A stretch of DNA of 8,017 bases from positions 9,703-17,719 of the forward strand of contig DOMU01000090.1 in assembly GCA_003509305.1 (NCBI GenBank), given 5' to 3'. The notes under the pieces are model-generated. The model saw nothing but the letters and a program-made list of their open reading frames with translations. It was not told where the DNA came from and made no database searches. Origin of the DNA: Desulfobulbaceae bacterium (GTDB lineage: Bacteria > Desulfobacterota > Desulfobulbia > Desulfobulbales > Desulfocapsaceae). Position numbers and translations under genes: made by a program. This document shows, in pieces, positions 1 through 6,452 of the stretch (its first letter is position 1; each line of letters opens with the position of its first letter).

Positions 1-616
1 CATCGGCCCTCCCGCGCTGACAGGCCGCTTCACAGGGACGGACACAAACGCGGCCAACGACGCCGGGTATCGGCAGCTTCGATTTGATGACATCAAGAGA
101 TTCCTGAAAACGCCCGCGCTTGATATCCTCGATGTACTGAGGAATATCGAGATGAATCGGGCAGGCCTGCATACAGGGCGCGGTAACGAACGACTTATAG
201 GCATAGCCACTTTTCTGGACCGGCGGCGCCGTGATTGCCTTTTCGAAATCGGCGCGGAAATGCTCGATCATATAAGCAATCGCCTTCGGCGAGGTCTGGC
301 CGATGTCGCAGAACGAAGCCTGCCCAATGGTGTCCGCTAGTTCGATAATCTGGTCGAGATATTTTGCATTGCCCTGGCCACTCGCGATTTTGTCGAGCAG
401 ATCGGCGATCACCTGGGTACCGACGCGGCAGGGAATACAGTGACCGCAGGAATTGTCGCGGACACCGTGAGCGTATTCGACACACAGATTGACAATATCG
501 ATATTCGGGTCAGCGACCGACACCTCTCCCCAGGCCACCACCGCCGCCACATCTTTGTCGCCATAGCGCAGCGGTTTCACTTCACTGTCCCAACTGTTGA
601 AAACTGATGTTGCCAT
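1..616 (-). CDS. NuoF-type Fe-S / GltD-like NAD(P)H flavoprotein (SfrB-like), N-terminal part
   Basis: The reading frame starts at the ATG at 616-614 and stays open to the window edge, giving 205 residues of a longer protein. A GGGAG ribosome site lies 6 bases upstream (623-627). Two modules are visible. Residues about 45-125 match the C-terminal 4Fe-4S domain of NuoF: SCGHCIPCR (Cys57, 60, 63) and, 39 residues later, Cys103 in SFCDIGQTSP. Residues about 140-205 match the N-terminal Fe-S domain of glutamate synthase small chain/dihydropyrimidine dehydrogenase proteins: APCMQACPIHLDIP (Cys148, 152) and CVRPCEAACQRG (Cys191, 195, 199). In this family the missing C-terminal part carries FAD and NAD(P)H sites. 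This order resembles SfrB, the beta subunit of the NADPH-Fe(III) oxidoreductase of Geobacter. It is the last gene seen in the operon, 29 bases after the NuoG-like ferredoxin. I infer that it is the NAD(P)H entry or exit subunit of the oxidoreductase. The true acceptor and the NADH/NADPH preference are not visible. Confidence 0.88.
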   Translation of the reverse strand, partial: MATSVFNSWDSEVKPLRYGDKDVAAVVAWGEVSVADPNIDIVNLCVEYAHGVRDNSCGHCIPCRVGTQVIADLLDKIASGQGNAKYLDQIIELADTIGQASFCDIGQTSPKAIAYMIEHFRADFEKAITAPPVQKSGYAYKSFVTAPCMQACPIHLDIPQYIEDIKRGRFQESLDVIKSKLPIPGVVGRVCVRPCEAACQRGRAD

Positions 617-622
617 GTTTTT

Positions 623-628
623 CTCCCG
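623..628 (-). promoter_or_regulatory. Ribosome binding site of the SfrB-like gene
   Basis: The minus-strand sequence CGGGAG lies 6 bases before the ATG at 616. It sits in the 29-base gap after the stop of the preceding gene and fixes the start of a gene that is open at the window edge. Confidence 0.7.
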
Positions 629-645
629 GTTAATCATCTGCTGAT

Positions 646-1413
646 TCAGTTCACGGCCTGCTCAAAACGAGGGGCCGGGTTGTTTTCCCGCGCACAGGCG
701 GGACAGTACACGGCATCCATCGTCAGCGCATCTTTTTTTAGCCGGTTTTGCAGCAGGCTAACAACCTTTTTCGTGACAAAAGGCGCACCACACGCCTGAC
801 ATTTCACCAGGTCAAGGGTGTTGGCTACCTGGCCGTACAATGACAGCTCGCGTTTGCCATCTCTGTCACGAACGCCGATCGCCCCGACCGGGCAGACATT
901 GGCACAGGCGCCGCAGCCGACACAGCGATCGGCATCAAGGAGCACCATATCCGCCGACTTACCGTTTTTCGCAGCGAAGCTGAGCGCTGAAACACCGATC
1001 TTCTGTTGACAGGCTTGAATACAGATGCCACACAAAGCGCAGGCATCACGGGCAACACCGGTGAAGGGCGTTTCGGCCACACCGAGTGATGCCGCCAGCG
1101 CCTTGACTTCCTGATAGTCAGGAAGACTGGCCAGAAGCAAGGCGACGATACCCTGTCGCATTTTGTTGATTTTAGCGCTGCCTGTGACAATTTCCATACC
1201 TTCGGCGACCAGCAGGTCGCAGGAGGTGGTCACCACTCTTTCCAGCTCCGGCGCCTGCGCTTCGACGATACACAGACGGCAGGCTTTATTCGGGCGCAGC
1301 GCTTTGACATAGCACAGCGTCGGAATGGCGATGCCCGCCTCACGGGCCGCTTCAAGCGCCGTTGTCCCCGCCGGGACTTTCATCTCTTTTCCATCAATGA
1401 CGACATTCACCAT
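646..1413 (-). CDS. NuoG-N-terminal-like ferredoxin: [2Fe-2S] plus two [4Fe-4S], with extra CxxC pairs
   Basis: This 255-residue soluble protein probably relays electrons between the flavoprotein and the molybdopterin subunit. Residues 1-75 form a plant-type [2Fe-2S] domain as in NuoG and Fe-hydrogenases, with Cys34, Cys45, Cys48 and Cys65. The following region normally carries a HxxxCxxC cluster in NuoG, but here reads ALLLASLPDYQEV and has none of the ligands. Two ferredoxin motifs follow: CALCGICIQAC (Cys125, 128, 131, 135, lacking the usual following Pro) and CVGCGACANVCP (Cys164, 167, 170, 174). The C-terminus adds CQACG (205, 208) and CPAC (237, 240), which may form a zinc ribbon or a further cluster. 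I chose the ATG at 1413 because AGGTGG (1419-1424) lies 5 bases upstream. A GTG at 1422 would add three residues but lies inside that ribosome site. The neighbours are the four-cluster ferredoxin upstream (59-base gap) and the SfrB-like gene downstream. The overall type is secure; the partner assignment is inference. Confidence 0.9.
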   Translation of the reverse strand: MVNVVIDGKEMKVPAGTTALEAAREAGIAIPTLCYVKALRPNKACRLCIVEAQAPELERVVTTSCDLLVAEGMEIVTGSAKINKMRQGIVALLLASLPDYQEVKALAASLGVAETPFTGVARDACALCGICIQACQQKIGVSALSFAAKNGKSADMVLLDADRCVGCGACANVCPVGAIGVRDRDGKRELSLYGQVANTLDLVKCQACGAPFVTKKVVSLLQNRLKKDALTMDAVYCPACARENNPAPRFEQAVN

Positions 1414-1418
1414 ACAAT

Positions 1419-1424
1419 CCACCT
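1419..1424 (-). promoter_or_regulatory. Ribosome binding site deciding the start of the NuoG-like ferredoxin
   Basis: AGGTGG on the minus strand lies 5 bases before ATG 1413-1411. The alternative GTG start at 1422-1420 is embedded in this motif, so the ATG is preferred. Confidence 0.65.
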
Positions 1425-1472
1425 ATCAGCTACGCGAAAGCGGTCAGCCATCGCATTTAGGCAAAAAAGACA

Positions 1473-1922
1473 TCACTCTCCAATGCCAATCCATTTCAGG
1501 GCGTGTGCCGTGCATTTGCTGACACAGGCCGGTTGCAACCCCTGGTCGACGCGGTCGCGACAGTGGTCGCATTTGCTTACGGTTTTCGTCGCCGCGTTCC
1601 ACTGCGGCGCTCCCCAGGGGCAGGCGGTGACGCAGAATTGGCAACCGATGCACAGCGACTGATCAACAAAGACAATGCCATCCCCACGTTTCTGCATCGC
1701 CCCAGTCGGGCAGACGGCAACGCACTGCGGCTGGTCGCAGTGAAAACAGGGCATGAAGGAAAATTCCGTCTTCGGCCTGTCATCTTCCACCTTGGAATAG
1801 TCGGCGATGATGCGGCAGTGGCGCGGCCCGACCGGCAGATCGTTTTCCGTCTTGCAGTGCACCTCACAGGCGTAGCAGCCAATGCAGCGGGATTTTTTCA
1901 GTTCAATGACATATTTACCCAT
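1473..1922 (-). CDS. Four-[4Fe-4S] ferredoxin subunit (DmsB/PhsB/HycB type)
   Basis: This 149-residue protein has sixteen Cys in the four-cluster pattern of electron-transfer subunits that dock to molybdopterin oxidoreductases: Cys13/16/19/23 (CIGCYACEVHC), Cys59/62/67/71 (CFHCDQPQCVAVCP), Cys91/94/97/101 (CIGCQFCVTACP) and Cys118/121/133/137 (CDHC...CVSKC). It has no signal peptide and no membrane segment. It is shorter than typical DmsB or PhsB (about 190-205 residues), because it stops soon after the last cluster. That fits a soluble complex with no membrane anchor to bind. The ATG at 1922 follows an AGGGAGAG ribosome site (1928-1935) by 5 bases, which abuts the stop codon of the catalytic-subunit gene. 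The open frame runs on upstream, but that part overlaps the catalytic gene and is not used. The 13-base gap indicates co-transcription and probably coupled translation with the catalytic subunit. Confidence 0.95.
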   Translation of the reverse strand: MGKYVIELKKSRCIGCYACEVHCKTENDLPVGPRHCRIIADYSKVEDDRPKTEFSFMPCFHCDQPQCVAVCPTGAMQKRGDGIVFVDQSLCIGCQFCVTACPWGAPQWNAATKTVSKCDHCRDRVDQGLQPACVSKCTAHALKWIGIGE

Positions 1923-1935
1923 GGCGGCTCTCCCT

Positions 1936-4017
1936 TTATGCCTTTTCGACCTTGACGAAACATTCGAGATAGGCGACACCGCCGCCCACCGGATCAATCG
2001 CTTCGACCAGGCCGGTTTCAAATCGGTTATCGCTTAATCCCTTACCAAACGAGCGTGTCTTCAACGGAATGGCGCTGCCAAATCCATGCAGCATAAAGAC
2101 CGCCTCCGGATGGATAAACGGCGTGACGTTCGCGGCGATGACACCGCTGTAACTGCCATCAGGCGCCGTGATTTTCACCTTATCGCCATGCGCAACGCCC
2201 ATTTTCACCGCCTCCTTGTCGTTAATCCACAAGGTGTTCGTTGGCAGGATTTCGTTGAGATAGGCGTTGTTCTGCGATTGGGCATGCGCCTGCGCCGGGC
2301 TGCGGCCAAAAACCAGGCGGAAATGCCCCGGCGCCGGCTTTTGCGGGCTGACGTAGGGCTTGAGCGACGGGAAATTATTTTTCGTCAGGTTCTGCGAGAC
2401 GAATTCGATTTTGCCCGACGGTGTTTTGAACTTCAGCTTGTCACGCTCCTGGAATACCGCGTCTTTAGATAAGCCGACCACGCCTTTGGCATCAAAATCC
2501 TCAATGCTGACACCGGTGCCTTCAAGCTGCACCCGCCAGATGTCTTCGATGCTTTTATAGGGGAAATACTGACCAACACCCATTTTTTCGGCCAAGAGCG
2601 TGAAGATTTCCCAGCCTGGCTTGCTGTCATAGAGCGGCTCGACGGCCTGGCGGCGGATGGCGAACTGTGGTTTCAGCCCTTTTTGCGTGCAGATGATGTT
2701 TGAACGCTCGAGATAGGTGGCCTCCGGCAGGATGACATCGGCATACCAGGCCGTCTCCGAATAATTGACATCAATACTGACGAGAAGATCGAGATTATCC
2801 AGATATTTTTTCTGCCCTTCCGGGTCGGGCAATGAGGTCATCACGTCATAGCGATAACAGATCAGCGCTCGGATCGGGTACGGCTCGCCGGTCTTCATCG
2901 CCTTGTAGCAGTTGACAATATGGCCGGTGCCCATGCTTTTACCCGGCATGGCCGCGTCAACGATTTTATCTTCGGGTTCCGGGATGTTTTTGCCGAGCGA
3001 TTGCAAACCTTTGCGCCCGCAGTCACCGGGACCTTTGGCGATAGTGAAACCACCCTTGATCTCAACACTGCCCAGGAGGGCGTTCAGCAGATAGAGCATC
3101 CGGCTGACATAGAACGAGTCATAGTAGCGGGCCAGCATCCAGCCGCCATGGAAGATGACTTTGGGCGCCGCCTCGTGCAACTGCGCGGCCAGATCACGAA
3201 TATTCGCCGCTGAAATTTCGCATTCCTTTTCCGCCCATTCCGGCGTGTACGGCTGGATGAATTCTTTCAATTCGTCGAAACCGCTACAGTTTCTGGCGAC
3301 GAATTCGGCGTCGTAATAACCTTTTTCGATAATTTCGTGGGTGAGTCCAAGCAGAAAGGCGTAATCGGCGCCGGGCCGGATGCGGTAGAAATTATCGGCC
3401 TTGGCGGCGGTGGTGGTGGCGCGGACATCGACGTAAGTCAGTTTCGCGCCCTTTTCCATGCCATTCAGCACATTATTGACTTCTTTGACGTTCAGCGCCT
3501 CAAAGATATTGCGTCCGACCAGAACAATGTGTTTGGCATTGGCATAGTCATAACCGGTTTCGCCACGGCCATAGCCAAACAGCGATTGGACCGCCATGTT
3601 GACGTTTTTGGCGCAGGAATCGTCATGGTCGAAATAATTCGGCGAACCGAGGGCCTTGATAAAGCTTTTAGTCAGATCGGTAAACAGGCCGCTGCGGTCG
3701 GTGAGGGCCACCGCCTTTTTGCCGTATCGCGCCTGCACCGCCTTCAATTTATCCGCAATATAATCGAGCGCCTCGTCCCAACTGGCTTTGCGCCATTTAC
3801 CGGAGCCTCTGGCCCCAGCGCGGATCAAAGGCGTCTGCACCCGTTCGCTGTCGTACTCGAACGAAATCGCCGCCGAGCCTTTGGCGCATAAGCTCCCCTC
3901 CATGCCGCCGACATGGGGATTGCCCTCAATCCACCTGACGCGGCCACCTTCCACTTCCACCCGCACCGGGCAGCGCACGGCGCACATGCCGCATAAACTG
4001 TACACAAACTTACCCAC
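1936..4017 (-). CDS. Cytoplasmic molybdopterin oxidoreductase, polysulfide/thiosulfate reductase-like catalytic subunit
   Basis: This 693-residue protein belongs to the Mo/W-bis-PGD (DMSO reductase) superfamily. An N-terminal 4Fe-4S domain is ligated by Cys9, Cys12, Cys16 and Cys44 (CGMCAVRC...SLCAKG). The likely Mo or W ligand is Cys135 in HDDSCAKNVN. Further family signatures are SWDEALDYIA (79-88), SETAWYADVILPEATYLER (420-438) and a C-terminal molybdopterin dinucleotide-binding domain from about 566 (GRSPAQAHAQSQNNAYLNE, then LWINDKEAVKMGVAHGDKV). The last three resemble PsrA/PhsA proteins. The residues after Cys135 lack the His seen next to Cys/Sec in formate dehydrogenases, which argues against formate as substrate. 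There is no twin-arginine signal, unlike most PsrA, PhsA and ArrA proteins, so it should act in the cytoplasm. The start is GTG at 4017, supported by AGGGAGG 7 bases upstream and a Cys cluster close to the N-terminus. It lies 51 bases after the kinase gene and heads the four electron-transfer genes. The substrate is unknown. Confidence 0.93.
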   Translation of the reverse strand: MGKFVYSLCGMCAVRCPVRVEVEGGRVRWIEGNPHVGGMEGSLCAKGSAAISFEYDSERVQTPLIRAGARGSGKWRKASWDEALDYIADKLKAVQARYGKKAVALTDRSGLFTDLTKSFIKALGSPNYFDHDDSCAKNVNMAVQSLFGYGRGETGYDYANAKHIVLVGRNIFEALNVKEVNNVLNGMEKGAKLTYVDVRATTTAAKADNFYRIRPGADYAFLLGLTHEIIEKGYYDAEFVARNCSGFDELKEFIQPYTPEWAEKECEISAANIRDLAAQLHEAAPKVIFHGGWMLARYYDSFYVSRMLYLLNALLGSVEIKGGFTIAKGPGDCGRKGLQSLGKNIPEPEDKIVDAAMPGKSMGTGHIVNCYKAMKTGEPYPIRALICYRYDVMTSLPDPEGQKKYLDNLDLLVSIDVNYSETAWYADVILPEATYLERSNIICTQKGLKPQFAIRRQAVEPLYDSKPGWEIFTLLAEKMGVGQYFPYKSIEDIWRVQLEGTGVSIEDFDAKGVVGLSKDAVFQERDKLKFKTPSGKIEFVSQNLTKNNFPSLKPYVSPQKPAPGHFRLVFGRSPAQAHAQSQNNAYLNEILPTNTLWINDKEAVKMGVAHGDKVKITAPDGSYSGVIAANVTPFIHPEAVFMLHGFGSAIPLKTRSFGKGLSDNRFETGLVEAIDPVGGGVAYLECFVKVEKA

Positions 4018-4024
4018 GGTTTTT

Positions 4025-4031
4025 CCTCCCT
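4025..4031 (-). promoter_or_regulatory. Strong ribosome binding site for the GTG-started oxidoreductase
   Basis: AGGGAGG on the minus strand lies 7 bases before GTG 4017-4015. It decides this non-ATG start. I see no convincing promoter in the 51-base gap after the kinase gene, which favours read-through from upstream. Confidence 0.8.
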
Positions 4032-4068
4032 TGGATATCTGAACATCGCCTGATGTATGACCGATTTT

Positions 4069-5682
4069 TCAGGCGGCCACTCCCGCTTCATCCACCTGGC
4101 CCGTCGCTTCAACGGCCAAAGGATTCCGATCATCGACGGGCAAGCGTACCCGGAAATGACCGCCGCCCGACAGACCGGGCAAAGTGTTGCTGACCAACTC
4201 GATAACGCCCCCATGTTCCTTGACAATCCCGTAGGATACCGACAGACCGAGGCCAGTGCCTTCGCCCACCGGTTTGGTGGTAAAGAAGGGTTCAAATATT
4301 TTGTCCCGGTCGCTGGCCGGCACTCCCGGTCCGTTATCTTCGACATCAACCAATACCGCATTCGCATGAGCATCGTATTGTGACGACAGCCGCACCCAGG
4401 CATCCTCGCGGCCACGCACAGCCTGACAGGCATTATTAATCAGGTTGATAAAAACCTGACGCAGTTTAACCATATCGCCGCTGATTATCGGCAGACCCAG
4501 GCCATATGCGGTCTCCACTTTGAGATTCTGATAATCAGGGTGATGGCCGCAGGTAGCGACGACATCGACCAACAGGGCATTCAGATCCATCGGCTCCCGC
4601 ACACCCTTGGATTGACGGGAGAACTTCAGCAGATCCGAGACAATCCGACGGCTGGCTTTGGCCTGGCGCTCGATAACGGTAAGTGATTGATAACAGTCGG
4701 AATCATGCGGAAAATCTTCTTTCATCAACTGGGTATAACCAAGAATCACCCCCAAAGGCGTGTTGATTTCATGGGCGACGCCAGCGGCCATCTGACCGAC
4801 GGAAGCCATCTTTTCACTGGCCGCCAACTGGCTCATCATCTGCTTCAGGCGGCTCAGGTCTTTGCCGATCATCTCACAGCCGATTATTTCGCCGTCCTCA
4901 CCGTAGACGGCGGTCGCCGACAGCAGCAGCGGTACCAGCGAGCCGTCCCCACGGCGCAGCTCGACATCGAAATCCTTGAAACGGCCTTCGACAATAAGCT
5001 GCTGACGACAAGAGGCGAATTCTTCCGGCCTGATCATGAATTCGCTGAGCCGATGCCCAAGGATATCCTCTTCGGCATAGCCCAGGGTATGCGGCCCGGC
5101 CTCGTTGATATCGACAATGGCGCCGCTGGCATCGGAGAAAAAAACCACATCCTGAGAGGCGGAAAAAAGATGGCGGTATTTTTCTTCCGACCGCGACAAC
5201 TCTTTAGTGCGGTCTTCAACCTTTTTTTCCAGGTTGCGGTTCAGGTCATGGAGCTGGGCGCTGGTCTCGGCCAATTCCTGGTTGGCGGTCTTCAGCCGGA
5301 GGGCTTCGGCCCGCAGCAGATCGTAAGCCTGCACCCCTTTGTGATAGAAAATCATCACCGCCGAGAGAGAGACCATGAACAAAGTATTGAGGCCGCCGGA
5401 ATAGGGAGCGATCCGATCCCATAACGCTTCATGACCGCTGATCAGAAGGAATTGTTTCAGAATATGGCCGACCGCTCGCGAGGTGGAAAAGGCGGCGATG
5501 GCGATGGTGGTATAAAACAGATAGCTCCAAAGGAAATTCTCCGGCTGGCGACGGCTGAGCAAAAAACCATAGCGCATCGACAGAAGCGACAGAACCAACA
5601 TCGCCGCCGAACCGACGCAATCGACAACAATGGCAGGGAAAAGTGGCAGGCCGACGGTCACGATTTCACCTCTTGCCGACAT
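4069..5682 (-). CDS. Membrane-bound PAS sensor histidine kinase
   Basis: The 537-residue protein has an N-terminal membrane domain of about three segments (roughly 8-42, 48-72 and 96-113). A coiled coil (about 118-166) leads to one PAS domain (about 165-280, with [20 protein letters not shown]). The HisKA domain has [10 protein letters not shown] with phospho-acceptor His304. The HATPase domain shows the N box ([11 protein letters not shown], 411-421), G1 DNGPG (449-453), F box FEPFFTT (463-469) and G2 GEGTGLGLS (473-481). All catalytic motifs look intact. I chose ATG 5682, giving MSARGEIV; this overlaps the end of the preceding gene by 17 bases, and no good ribosome site is visible, so translation may be coupled. 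The frame extends about 40 residues further upstream, but that would overlap the previous gene by about 137 bases. It presumably phosphorylates the NtrC-type regulator at 7892-6453. No ligand-binding pocket can be assigned. Confidence 0.93.
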   Translation of the reverse strand: MSARGEIVTVGLPLFPAIVVDCVGSAAMLVLSLLSMRYGFLLSRRQPENFLWSYLFYTTIAIAAFSTSRAVGHILKQFLLISGHEALWDRIAPYSGGLNTLFMVSLSAVMIFYHKGVQAYDLLRAEALRLKTANQELAETSAQLHDLNRNLEKKVEDRTKELSRSEEKYRHLFSASQDVVFFSDASGAIVDINEAGPHTLGYAEEDILGHRLSEFMIRPEEFASCRQQLIVEGRFKDFDVELRRGDGSLVPLLLSATAVYGEDGEIIGCEMIGKDLSRLKQMMSQLAASEKMASVGQMAAGVAHEINTPLGVILGYTQLMKEDFPHDSDCYQSLTVIERQAKASRRIVSDLLKFSRQSKGVREPMDLNALLVDVVATCGHHPDYQNLKVETAYGLGLPIISGDMVKLRQVFINLINNACQAVRGREDAWVRLSSQYDAHANAVLVDVEDNGPGVPASDRDKIFEPFFTTKPVGEGTGLGLSVSYGIVKEHGGVIELVSNTLPGLSGGGHFRVRLPVDDRNPLAVEATGQVDEAGVAA

Positions 5683-6250
5683 GCCGATTCTGACTGCCAA
5701 TGCTGCCACGATAAAAGCAACGCATGGCCAAAAACAGACAAAACAGCGCCGGCACGCACAACAGATGGTCGAGAGCCGCCACGTAATAAATCCAGCGGCC
5801 AAACGACAATGGGAGCAACAAAAAAGCTGACAGGTAGCCGTCCTCGGTGACGATATCGTTTTCCGGCAGATTCATCTGGGCGAAATGACCGACAAAGGCC
5901 AAAGCGTTCCATAAAATCATCAGCAGACAGAAGCAGCGCAAAAGCAACCAGGGGCGGGCGGCGAAATCGGGCCGGGAGACATCCCACAGCAGAACACACA
6001 GGGCCAGAATGTAGTGCACATGGGCGAGCTGGTGCACCACCATGCCCTCGATACCGCCGTGCGTCTGGAGGGCCCAGGCATCCTGAGGATCAAGAAAGAA
6101 AAAGACCGACAGCAGAACAAGTGTCCACCACCAGGTGTTACCGGGTTTGGAAGATTGTTCGCCGGGAAGTACCGCCGCAACATTTTTATTGCAATCACAA
6201 GACATTGGCATCACAAAAAAATCGCATAAAATCACGGAGGTGGACACCAT
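5666..6250 (-). CDS. Small His-rich multi-spanning membrane protein, probable sensor partner of the kinase
   Basis: This is a 194-residue protein if started at ATG 6250. A hydrophobic stretch (WWWTLVLLSVFFFL, about 41-54) followed by AWA at 58-60 looks like a signal peptide. Then comes THGGIEGMVVHQLAHVHY (63-80), with His64, His73, His77 and His79 at the entry to a membrane segment. Further segments lie near 79-89, 101-121, 141-158 and 163-180, with WNALAFVGH (114-122) and DHLLCVPALF (161-170). I recall similar HGGxEG...HQxAH and DHxxCxPA proteins beside kinases in Desulfobacterota, but no function is established to my knowledge. The clustered His could bind heme or metal, or interact with quinone; this is inference. 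The start is uncertain: the frame is open to ATG 6352, but a -24/-12 promoter at 6285-6301 puts the RNA start near 6275, leaving ATG 6250, 6211 or 6205. None has a good ribosome site. The gene overlaps the kinase start by 17 bases. Confidence 0.8.
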   Translation of the reverse strand: MVSTSVILCDFFVMPMSCDCNKNVAAVLPGEQSSKPGNTWWWTLVLLSVFFFLDPQDAWALQTHGGIEGMVVHQLAHVHYILALCVLLWDVSRPDFAARPWLLLRCFCLLMILWNALAFVGHFAQMNLPENDIVTEDGYLSAFLLLPLSFGRWIYYVAALDHLLCVPALFCLFLAMRCFYRGSIGSQNRHVGKR

Positions 6251-6284
6251 AAACAGAGGCGCGCCGCCGCTTTCAATTCCTTTT

Positions 6285-6301
6285 ATGCAGATTTGATGCC
6301 A
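6285..6301 (-). promoter_or_regulatory. Candidate sigma54 (-24/-12) promoter for the sensor-oxidoreductase operon
   Basis: The minus strand reads TGGCATCAAATCTGCAT. It has the invariant GG and GC separated by exactly 10 bases and matches TGGCAC-N5-TTGCA except at one base in each box. It lies about 35 bases before the first ATG of the membrane protein and about 130 bases downstream of palindromes that could act as enhancers. The adjacent gene encodes a GAFTGA-type sigma54 activator. Predicted RNA start is near 6275. Confidence 0.6.
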
Positions 6302-6416
6302 GAGTAAACAATGGCCGCGATAAGCGAAAGCAACGGCGCCAACTGACGCCATATCCTCATGAAATAAAAGAGAAATATGTTGGTATTCGGTATGCTTTCA
6401 ACCGGGAGGTTGGGGC

Positions 6417-6432
6417 GCCACAGAAAGAATGC
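6417..6432. promoter_or_regulatory. Weak tandem copy of the activator-site motif
   Basis: GCCAC-AGAAAG-AATGC has a left half identical to palindrome B, an A-rich 6-base spacer, and a degraded right half (3 of 5 bases). It begins 19 bases, about two helical turns, from palindrome A. Paired strong and weak sites are common for NtrC-family enhancers. Confidence 0.35.
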
Positions 6433-6435
6433 GAT

Positions 6436-6451
6436 GCAACAAAAAAGTTGC
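6436..6451. promoter_or_regulatory. Candidate activator-binding palindrome A (enhancer)
   Basis: GCAAC-AAAAAA-GTTGC is a perfect 5-base inverted repeat around an A-tract, extending to GATGCAAC/GTTGCGTC (6433-6454) with one mismatch. It starts beside the stop codon of the regulator gene and centres about 170 bases upstream of the predicted RNA start at 6275. It matches palindrome B (7943-7958) at 13 of 16 positions with the same spacing. No T-run follows on the minus strand, so it is not a typical terminator. The site for the NtrC-type regulator is the likeliest reading. Confidence 0.55.
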
Positions 6452-6452
6452 G

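Larger units (their letters stand above)
6251..6452. other. Regulatory gap between regulator gene and sensor operon
   Basis: These 202 bases hold the two activator-site candidates, a short inverted repeat (CAACC-GGGA-GGTTG, 6399-6412), an AT-rich stretch (about 6361-6387) that might ease DNA bending, and the -24/-12 promoter. An open frame crosses part of it, from ATG 6352, but lies upstream of the predicted RNA start. I see no RNA gene and no clear terminator. Confidence 0.5.

Noticed and set aside
1429..1448. Small hairpin with a GAAA-like loop before the NuoG-like gene
   Set aside because: Two 3-base-pair stems with an internal loop; too weak to support a regulatory claim.
3337..3891. Long plus-strand open frames opposite the oxidoreductase, kinase and regulator genes
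   Set aside because: They mirror well-supported minus-strand genes, have no ribosome sites or recognisable domains, and are antisense shadows.
4043..4056. ACATC-GCCT-GATGT inverted repeat between kinase and oxidoreductase genes
   Set aside because: Only 5 base pairs, no T-run and no resemblance to the shared palindrome.
5683..5802. N-terminal extension of the kinase by 40 residues
   Set aside because: Overlaps the coding region of the membrane protein by about 137 bases; the extra sequence is Cys-rich and looks like an out-of-frame shadow.
6251..6352. Extension of the membrane protein to ATG 6352
   Set aside because: Adds a non-hydrophobic leader with no ribosome site and spans the predicted promoter; kept only as an alternative start.
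6283..6360. A 25-codon frame (MRIWRQLAPLLSLIAAIVYS...) resembling a tiny membrane peptide
   Set aside because: No ribosome site, it overlaps the -24/-12 promoter and lies upstream of the predicted RNA start; likely chance.
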